5,018 nucleotides of DNA, taken from assembly GCA_027004315.1 (NCBI GenBank), contig JALTHV010000065.1, positions 1-5,018 of the forward strand, in the 5' to 3' direction. Of this stretch, positions 1 to 5,018 are shown piece after piece. The DNA is from Deltaproteobacteria bacterium (GTDB lineage Bacteria; Desulfobacterota; Dissulfuribacteria; Dissulfuribacterales; UBA3076). The notes under the pieces were generated by a model. That model did not search any database. It was not told the origin of the DNA and was given only the letters and a program-made list of their open reading frames with translations. The position numbers were made by a program, and so were the translations under genes. Position 1 is the stretch's first letter. The number at the start of each line of letters is the position of its first letter.

Positions 1-751
1 TTATCCCCTATATGGAAATCCTCCAGACCTCGTTAGTATAAAGCTGAATGAATTTGACCCATCTCTCCCAGACAAGACCCTTTGGGGGAGGTTGTCAGGT
101 CAGAGACTTGTGCCATATTATACACGGGCGGATATTGATCTCAATAGGGTCCTTAAGAGTAGCAGGGTCCTTGCCTGGCTGCGCTCGCCTGTAGATGGGC
201 TTATGCTCCACATACAGGGCTCAGGGATACTCTTGCTCCAGGATGGAAAGAGGAGATATATCCATTATATCTCTAACAATGGCTATCCTTATCAGAGTAT
301 TGGCAAGTGGCTTATAGACCAGGGGCTGCTGGATAAGGACCAGGCAAATTGGCCTGGTATCCGTACTTGGGCACGGGAAAACCCGGGAAAATTTAAGGAG
401 GCCCTTGAGGCCAATCCCAGATACATCTTTTTTAAATGGGAAAAGAAGGGTCCGTTAGGAAGTCTGGGGAAAGTGCTTACACCCATGAGGTCTGTGGCCC
501 TCGATCCGACAATCTATCCGCCTGGTGCCCTATGCTTTTTACAGGCACCACTGCCCCTGGATAAGTCGATTCATAGGCGTGCCAGGGTCTTTCAGGGCTT
601 TGTATGCAACCAGGATACCGGAAGTGCCATCAAGGGGCCATATAGGTTGGATATCTATTGCGGAGAGGGCGATAGGGCCGGACGTCTTGCAGAAAGGCTA
701 AGGGCACGGGGTTCTGTCTATCTGTTCCTGCTCAGGGATACTCATAAATGA
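1..751 (+). CDS. mltA: MltA-family lytic murein transglycosylase (5'-truncated by window edge)
   Basis: This encodes the C-terminal 249 residues of a membrane-bound lytic transglycosylase A. The family cleaves the MurNAc-GlcNAc bond of peptidoglycan, forming 1,6-anhydromuramyl products, usually as an outer-membrane lipoprotein acting in the periplasm. The frame is open from base 2 (YPLYGNPPDLV...). The first possible start, TTG at 92, lies inside conserved family sequence (GRL-SGQRLVPYYTRA) and is not the real start. Roughly the first 100-150 residues, including any lipoprotein signal, are outside the window. Visible MltA hallmarks are QGSG (215-226), NNGYPYQSIG (275-304) and LTPMRSVALD (476-505). 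The C-terminal 3D-type domain follows, with DTGSAIKG from 614. The Asp at 650-652, in the LDIYCG context, aligns with the family's catalytic aspartate. The gene ends in TGA inside an ATGA overlap with the next gene, implying translational coupling. The family call is firm; the precise subfamily and lipidation cannot be judged here. Confidence 0.93.
   Translation, partial: YPLYGNPPDLVSIKLNEFDPSLPDKTLWGRLSGQRLVPYYTRADIDLNRVLKSSRVLAWLRSPVDGLMLHIQGSGILLLQDGKRRYIHYISNNGYPYQSIGKWLIDQGLLDKDQANWPGIRTWARENPGKFKEALEANPRYIFFKWEKKGPLGSLGKVLTPMRSVALDPTIYPPGALCFLQAPLPLDKSIHRRARVFQGFVCNQDTGSAIKGPYRLDIYCGEGDRAGRLAERLRARGSVYLFLLRDTHK
734..738 (+). promoter_or_regulatory. Shine-Dalgarno-like AGGGA for the DUF4390 gene
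   Basis: AGGGA ends nine bases before the ATG at 748, a normal spacing. It supports that ATG as the start of the second gene. The site lies inside the last codons of mltA, so it works within an overlapping reading frame. Confidence 0.5.
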
Positions 752-1380
752 CTCTGGCCAGACATATTACATGCTACTGGGGCAATTATTCTCCTCTGTT
801 CATAATCTGTCTTGCCATATCTGTCTTGATCCTGGTGCCAGAGACCCTATTCGCGAGGACAAGGCCTGTCACATCTCTGCCTGACGAGCTGCCTGTCCCG
901 GATATCTATGGATTTACGATTGCCAACTCCAGAGATAACCTCCTGGCCTACTTTTCACTCAAAAACGGATGTCCTCCAGAGGTACAGACTGCTTTAGGGA
1001 CAGGGATTTCAGTACGTTATGTCTATGAATTAGAGCTGCAGTCGCCCCGTTTTTTGCTAAAAAAGGTACTTTCTCAACGTACTGTAATAAGGACCATCAC
1101 CTTTGATAACCTCAAGGAGGAATATCAGGTATCATTTGGCCCGGATACCCCCAGGGTAATCTGTGTGAAGACCTTAAAGGAGGCCGAGTCTATTGCCTTT
1201 GAGATAAATGACGTTGCAGTAATACCTTTATCGAGGCTCATTAAGGGAGAGATGTATATATTGCGGGTACGAGCCAAAATAGAAAAGGCAAGCTCATCTC
1301 TGCCCTTCAGGAACCTTATGGAGATTTTTTCCTCGTGGGGCTATCAGACTAAATGGCATGAAATCCAATTTAACTACTAA
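748..1380 (+). CDS. DUF4390 family protein, exported or membrane-anchored
   Basis: This is a 210-residue protein of unknown function that resembles the DUF4390 family. The N-terminus has a hydrophobic segment at about residues 17-34 followed by ETLFA-RT, which could be a signal-peptidase site near residue 36 or an uncleaved anchor. The rest would then lie outside the cytoplasmic membrane. Family-like features are GISVRYVYELEL (86-97), the RTITFDNLKEEYQVSF segment (115-130), KEAE (144-147), a basic RVRAKIEK strand (173-180) and an aromatic C-terminus with WGYQTKWHEI. The mature part has two cysteines, C75 and C139. DUF4390 genes are known to precede NtrY-like kinase genes, and here the 3' end overlaps ntrY by 23 bases, so a role as periplasmic partner of the kinase is a reasonable inference. 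No enzymatic motif is visible. The start is supported by AGGGA nine bases upstream and by the ATGA overlap with mltA. Confidence 0.85.
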   Translation: MTLARHITCYWGNYSPLFIICLAISVLILVPETLFARTRPVTSLPDELPVPDIYGFTIANSRDNLLAYFSLKNGCPPEVQTALGTGISVRYVYELELQSPRFLLKKVLSQRTVIRTITFDNLKEEYQVSFGPDTPRVICVKTLKEAESIAFEINDVAVIPLSRLIKGEMYILRVRAKIEKASSSLPFRNLMEIFSSWGYQTKWHEIQFNY

Positions 1381-3619
1381 AGAGGCCAGAAAACGAAAGA
1401 TCGAACGGATTATCATGGTGATAGCAGGGGTCCTGATCGTCCTGCTGTCGCTTGCCGAGCACTATCTGATCTCCAGCTCCAGCCCGCTATCGGCAGGTAG
1501 CAATGTAGCCATCTTTGCAGTAATCAACCTAAATATCCTCCTCATACTCCTTCTCAGCTTTCTTATAGTGCGGAACCTGGTCAAACTGATATTCGAAGAC
1601 AAGAGAAATGTACTAGGGGCCAAGCTCAGGACCAAACTCGTAATAGCCTTTGTCTCTCTATCGATCCTCCCGACAATGATGCTCTTTCTGGTCTCCTTCC
1701 AGTTTCTCAGGACCAGTATTGGGTACTGGTTCAACGTAAAGGTAGAGGGATCTCTCGATAATGCCCTGACAATAGGGCAGACATATTATGAGGGCCAAAT
1801 CAGCCAGTTGCAGTATCTATCGCAAAAGATAGGCAGGGCACTGACCCTGAAGTGCATCTCAGGGGATGGCTCTCTGGACAAGGTATGTGTAGAAAAATTA
1901 GTAAATCCAATGCCACTCTTGCCTGACACCCAAGGTCCCCGCGGTCAGATCTCCCTTGATTCCATAGAGGTAATAAACCCGGTCTACGAGGAGGTCCTGG
2001 TCAAGATATGGTTCCCCCTTGTAGATACTCCGCCAGGCATCCCGGCCTCTCTCCTTGGCCAAATCTTTAGTGGGGGAAAGGCCTCGGTCTTATACAGCAC
2101 TACTCTGGAGGGCGGTGAGCTCGTCAGGATTTTATATCCTTTGAGGGGTGCAGATGGTCGCATCCTTGCCGTATTGGCTGTGGGTCACTTGATACCCCAG
2201 GATGTCGGGCGGATGCTGGACAATATCCGCCTTGGATATCAAAATTATCGCCAGTTGAGGCTATTTCAAAACCCGATTAAAGGCACCCTGCTGATCACTC
2301 TGTTTTTGATTACCCTGCTGATCCTCTTTGTGTCCATCTGGTTTGGATTCCGAATTGCCAAGGGGATCACCGGCCCTGTGCAGATGTTGGCTCAGGCCAC
2401 TCAGCGGATAGCCCTGGGTGACCTGGACTTCAGTCTTGAGGCCAGAGGCAGAGATGAACTCAGCTCTCTGATGCAGGCATTTAACACCATGACCCAGGAC
2501 CTCAAGGAGGCCAGACGTCGTGCCGAAGAGGCCTCAAGGCAGCTCAGAAAGAGTTATACTGAGCTGGAACAGCGCAGACGCTATATAGAAATCATCCTCC
2601 AGAATGTAACTGCAGGGGTAATATCTATAGACAGGCAGGGTATCGTTACCCTCATGAACAGATCAGCCGAGGCCATACTGGATATGCCTTCCGATCAGGT
2701 CGTAGGAAGGCCGTATTCTCAGCTTCTTACAGGGAATCAGGCCAAAGAATTTGAGGATATCAGGCAAGAGTTAAGCATCTCTCCAAAGGGTACGCTTAAA
2801 CGTCCGATTCACATGGTAGTGAAAGAAAAGACCCTGTCTCTCCTGGTGAATTTTACTATATTGAGAGATAGAGATGGAAGATCCCTAGGGGTAGTTATAG
2901 TCTTTGATGACCTGACAGAATTGGAAAAGATACAGCGCCTTGCTGCCTGGCGCGAGGTAGCCAGGCGCATTGCCCATGAGGTCAAGAATCCATTGACCCC
3001 TATACAGCTCTCTGCCCAGAGACTCCGCAAGAAGTACCTTAATAGGCTGGATGATGAGGCAAAAGCTGTATTCGACAGATGTACCAATACCATCATAAGT
3101 CAGGCAAGAGAGCTTAAGCGCCTGGTAGATGAATTTTCTAATTTTGCCAGGATGCCCAGTTCCAGACCCCGCCCCACAAGGCTGGGTGATCTGGCAGATA
3201 ATGTACTTACAATCTATAGAGATGGCTATCCAAATGTCCTATTCAGACTGGATGTGCAGGAAGGACTGCCAGAGGCCTCACTGGACCCTGATCAGATAAA
3301 AAGGGCACTTATTAACCTCCTGGACAACGCAGTGGCCTCAATGCCTGAAGGTGGTGAGGTGGGTGTAAGAATAACGCATAATAAGGACAGAGATGAGATA
3401 TGCCTTGAGGTATCTGATAGCGGCATAGGCATATCTCCTGAAAATCTGCCCAGGCTCTTTGAGCCCTATTTCTCAAGAAAGAAGGGGGGGACAGGCCTGG
3501 GACTTGCTATTGTAAACTCTATTGTAGCAGACCATAATGGACGCATACAGGTAGAAAAAAATGTACCCAAGGGGACAAAATTCCTCTTGTTTTTCCCTGT
3601 GAGCCAAAAACTGGGATAA
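1358..3619 (+). CDS. ntrY: NtrY-like transmembrane sensor histidine kinase
   Basis: This 753-residue kinase is the expected partner of the NtrX gene that follows. After a basic cytoplasmic tail (KEARKRKIER) come transmembrane helices at about residues 18-38, 50-72 and 93-117. An extracytoplasmic domain spans about 118-305, and a fourth helix about 308-331. This is NtrY architecture. The cytoplasmic part has HAMP (331-385, with the DEL motif of GRDELSSL), a charged coiled coil (380-408), PAS (405-518) and HisKA with the H box AHEVKNPLTP. The phosphorylated residue is His540, and the E541/N544 context also fits phosphatase activity. The ATPase domain has an N box (N653, N657), G1 DSGIGI (687-692), F box FEPYFS (701-706) and G2 GGTGLGLA (710-717), so all catalytic boxes are intact. 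C166 and C177 lie in the sensor domain. The start lacks a clear Shine-Dalgarno and overlaps the upstream gene by 23 bases. The next in-frame ATG, at 1415, falls inside the first helix, so 1358 is preferred. Confidence 0.93.
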   Translation: MKSNLTTKEARKRKIERIIMVIAGVLIVLLSLAEHYLISSSSPLSAGSNVAIFAVINLNILLILLLSFLIVRNLVKLIFEDKRNVLGAKLRTKLVIAFVSLSILPTMMLFLVSFQFLRTSIGYWFNVKVEGSLDNALTIGQTYYEGQISQLQYLSQKIGRALTLKCISGDGSLDKVCVEKLVNPMPLLPDTQGPRGQISLDSIEVINPVYEEVLVKIWFPLVDTPPGIPASLLGQIFSGGKASVLYSTTLEGGELVRILYPLRGADGRILAVLAVGHLIPQDVGRMLDNIRLGYQNYRQLRLFQNPIKGTLLITLFLITLLILFVSIWFGFRIAKGITGPVQMLAQATQRIALGDLDFSLEARGRDELSSLMQAFNTMTQDLKEARRRAEEASRQLRKSYTELEQRRRYIEIILQNVTAGVISIDRQGIVTLMNRSAEAILDMPSDQVVGRPYSQLLTGNQAKEFEDIRQELSISPKGTLKRPIHMVVKEKTLSLLVNFTILRDRDGRSLGVVIVFDDLTELEKIQRLAAWREVARRIAHEVKNPLTPIQLSAQRLRKKYLNRLDDEAKAVFDRCTNTIISQARELKRLVDEFSNFARMPSSRPRPTRLGDLADNVLTIYRDGYPNVLFRLDVQEGLPEASLDPDQIKRALINLLDNAVASMPEGGEVGVRITHNKDRDEICLEVSDSGIGISPENLPRLFEPYFSRKKGGTGLGLAIVNSIVADHNGRIQVEKNVPKGTKFLLFFPVSQKLG
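3568..3594 (+). terminator. Possible weak intrinsic terminator/attenuator inside the 3' end of ntrY
   Basis: An inverted repeat pairs 3568-3575 (CAAGGGGA) with 3582-3589 (TCCTCTTG). This gives an 8-base-pair stem with one G-U pair and a 6-base loop, followed directly by five Ts (3590-3594). The form is that of a Rho-independent terminator, but it lies within codons for a conserved kinase C-terminal stretch (PKGTKFLLFFP), so coincidence is a real possibility. If active it would reduce read-through into ntrX. Confidence 0.25.
3613..3616 (+). promoter_or_regulatory. GGGA, weak Shine-Dalgarno candidate bearing on the ntrX start
   Basis: GGGA overlaps the last codons of ntrY. It sits seven bases before a TTG at 3624 but sixteen before the ATG at 3633. 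The spacing favours TTG, while the start codon type and the beginning of the receiver fold favour ATG. It is the only purine-rich candidate nearby, and it is weak. Confidence 0.3.
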
Positions 3620-3632
3620 TTTTTTGTTTGCC

Positions 3633-5018
3633 ATGGTCAAAAAGAAGATATTGGTAATAGATGATGAAGAGACAATACTCCAGTCTGTGACAGATATCCT
3701 GGAAGACGAGGGCTTTGAGGTACAGACTTCCTTGGACGGAGAGAAGGCCCTGAGGCTTATGGAAGGAGGTCTTCCGGATCTCGTTTTGGTAGATATCTGG
3801 ATGCCTGGGATGGATGGTCTGGAGTTCTTGAGGCAGATGAAGGCCAACTGGCCTTTTGTCCCGGCAGTGATCATGTCCGGGCATGGGACCATTGAGACGG
3901 CCGTCAAGGCAACAAGGCTCGGTGCCTATGACTTCATGGAAAAGCCCCTGTCCTATGAACATCTGCTCCTTACTGTACAGAATGCCCTGAAATACAGTGA
4001 CCTCCGGGAAGAAAACGTCCTCTTAAAACAAAAGACTGGTGCAAGGCACGAACTCATTGGAGAGAGTTCTGCCATGAAGCGGCTCAAAGAGCAGATCGCT
4101 ATTGTAGCCCCTACTGATGCCTGGGTGCTGATCCAGGGGGAAAACGGGACCGGTAAGGAACTTGTGGCACAGACTATCCATCGTCTGAGCAAGCAGAATC
4201 AGAAGCCACTCGTAGAGATTAACTGCGCTGCAATACCTGAAGAGCTTATTGAGAGCGAGCTGTTTGGTCATGAAAAAGGGGCATTTACCGGTGCGACCAC
4301 TATGAAGAGGGGAAAATTTGACCTGGCAAATGGTGGGATTCTGTTCCTGGATGAGATCGGGGATATGAGCCTCAAGACCCAGGCGAAGATCCTGCGTATC
4401 CTGCAGGAGCAGAGGTTCGAGCGGGTCGGTGGAAACAAGACCATAACAATAGATGTACGTATTATGGCGGCCACAAACAAAGACCTCGAAAAGGAGATAA
4501 AAGAGGGGCGTTTTCGGGAAGACCTGTACTACAGACTGAATGTAATATCCATAGAGATCCCTCCCCTAAGGGAACGTAAAGATGACATTCCTCTACTCGT
4601 GGACGCCTTTCTGAGTGAGTTTGCAGGAGACGCCGTCCACGGGCCTAAGAAAAGGGCAACTCCTGAAGTAATCAAGGCATTCATGGGCTACAATTGGCCA
4701 GGAAATGTAAGGGAACTGCGCAATATGATAGAGAGGTTGGTAATCCTCTCCAAGGGACCGGAAATCACAGTAGATAATCTACCCCCATCTTTTCGCCGGG
4801 GTCCTACAACTGCACCTGAGACGCAGGTCAGCACTTCAAATTCTGAGGCCTCATGGATGACCTGCCCGGACTTCAGGAAGGCAAGGGCCATATTCGAGCG
4901 GGAATACCTTGCAAAGAGGCTTGCCGAATACCAAGGCAATGTCAAAAAGACTGCAGAGGCCATTGGCATCGAAAGGAGACATCTGTATAGGAAAATCAAG
5001 GCATTGGGATTAGATTAG
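3633..5018 (+). CDS. ntrX: NtrX-like sigma-54-dependent response regulator
   Basis: This 461-residue regulator is the likely target of the adjacent NtrY kinase and should activate sigma-54 RNA polymerase when phosphorylated. Numbered from the ATG at 3633, the receiver (4-120) has acidic residues D10/D11, phosphoacceptor D54 in VLVDIWMPGMDG, S82 and K104 in FMEKP. The AAA+ domain (about 141-370) has Walker A GENGTGKE (169-176), the sigma-54 contact loop GAFTGA (216-221), Walker B GGILFLDE (234-241), REDLYYRLNV (295-304) and WPGNVRELRN (355-364). A Ser/Thr/Pro-rich linker (388-412) leads to a Fis-type helix-turn-helix at the C-terminus (about 418-461), so the protein is complete in length and domain order. 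A TTG at 3624 would add three residues (MFA) and has better spacing to the weak GGGA at 3613. ATG is chosen because it is the stronger start codon and MVKKKILVIDDE is a typical beginning. An NtrC/AtoC-type name is possible on domains alone; the NtrY neighbour favours NtrX. Confidence 0.93.
   Translation: MVKKKILVIDDEETILQSVTDILEDEGFEVQTSLDGEKALRLMEGGLPDLVLVDIWMPGMDGLEFLRQMKANWPFVPAVIMSGHGTIETAVKATRLGAYDFMEKPLSYEHLLLTVQNALKYSDLREENVLLKQKTGARHELIGESSAMKRLKEQIAIVAPTDAWVLIQGENGTGKELVAQTIHRLSKQNQKPLVEINCAAIPEELIESELFGHEKGAFTGATTMKRGKFDLANGGILFLDEIGDMSLKTQAKILRILQEQRFERVGGNKTITIDVRIMAATNKDLEKEIKEGRFREDLYYRLNVISIEIPPLRERKDDIPLLVDAFLSEFAGDAVHGPKKRATPEVIKAFMGYNWPGNVRELRNMIERLVILSKGPEITVDNLPPSFRRGPTTAPETQVSTSNSEASWMTCPDFRKARAIFEREYLAKRLAEYQGNVKKTAEAIGIERRHLYRKIKALGLD

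Noticed and set aside
92..94. TTG at 92 as the start of the mltA gene
   Set aside because: The frame is open to the window edge, and the 30 codons before it encode family-like sequence (YPLYGNPPDLV...), so the gene begins upstream.
301..315. TGGCAAGTGGCTTAT as a -24/-12 sigma-54 promoter
   Set aside because: The -24 half is only partly matched and the -12 half lacks TTGC. It also lies inside a conserved mltA coding stretch. No other convincing -24/-12 site was found on either strand.
219..743. Exact 14-base direct repeat, gctcagggatactc at 219-232 and 730-743
   Set aside because: The copies are read in different frames of mltA, only two exist, and one such match in 5 kb is near chance expectation for this composition. 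The second copy happens to contain the AGGGA ribosome site.
3473..3962. Two long minus-strand open frames across the ntrY/ntrX junction
   Set aside because: They lie opposite well-supported receiver and kinase coding sequence, resemble no protein family I recognise, and overlap each other in different frames. They are shadow frames.
2528..4852. Recurrent GAGGCC, including the palindrome GAGGCCTC at 2528-2535, 3272-3279 and 4845-4852
   Set aside because: GAGGCC is common on the + strand mainly because Glu-Ala is often written GAG-GCC. The copies have no regular spacing, so codon preference explains them better than a signal motif.
1..5018. Novel defence, mobile or RNA-based system
   Set aside because: All but at most 13 bases of the window is accounted for by four recognisable housekeeping or signalling genes. 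No repeats, integration sites, tRNA-like folds or unfamiliar coding regions remain.

Overview
This window is one tightly packed block of four genes, all on the + strand, that fills the sequence almost edge to edge. In order they are: the 3' two thirds of an mltA-type lytic murein transglycosylase (5' end cut by the window), a small exported or membrane-anchored DUF4390 protein, an NtrY-like transmembrane sensor histidine kinase, and an NtrX-like sigma-54-dependent response regulator whose stop codon is the last base of the window. The first junction is a 4-base ATGA overlap and the second a 23-base overlap. The third is a gap of 4 to 13 bases, depending on the ntrX start chosen. No intergenic stretch is long enough for a conventional promoter, so the four genes most likely form one operon whose promoter lies upstream of the window.

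MltA, a periplasm-facing kinase and a sigma-54 activator with an intact GAFTGA loop point to a Gram-negative bacterium that uses RpoN. The pairing of DUF4390 with NtrY/NtrX occurs in proteobacterial-type genomes. The frequent AGG/AGA arginine codons, ATA isoleucine codons and medium GC content would suit a Desulfobacterota/deltaproteobacterial lineage. That placement is an inference of low confidence; nothing here identifies the species.

As a working model, the DUF4390 protein lies on the outer face of the cytoplasmic membrane beside the roughly 190-residue extracytoplasmic domain of NtrY. NtrY passes the signal through HAMP and PAS modules to its HisKA/HATPase core, which phosphorylates Asp54 of NtrX. 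NtrX then activates RNA polymerase carrying sigma-54 at promoters outside the window. Co-transcription with a peptidoglycan-cleaving enzyme suggests, but does not prove, a link to cell-envelope homeostasis rather than only nitrogen control.

I see no mobile elements, CRISPR arrays, RNA genes or novel multi-gene system. The less ordinary points are terminator-like hairpins at the ntrY/ntrX junction, cysteine pairs in both extracytoplasmic proteins, and the uncharacterised DUF4390 protein whose 3' end overlaps the kinase gene.
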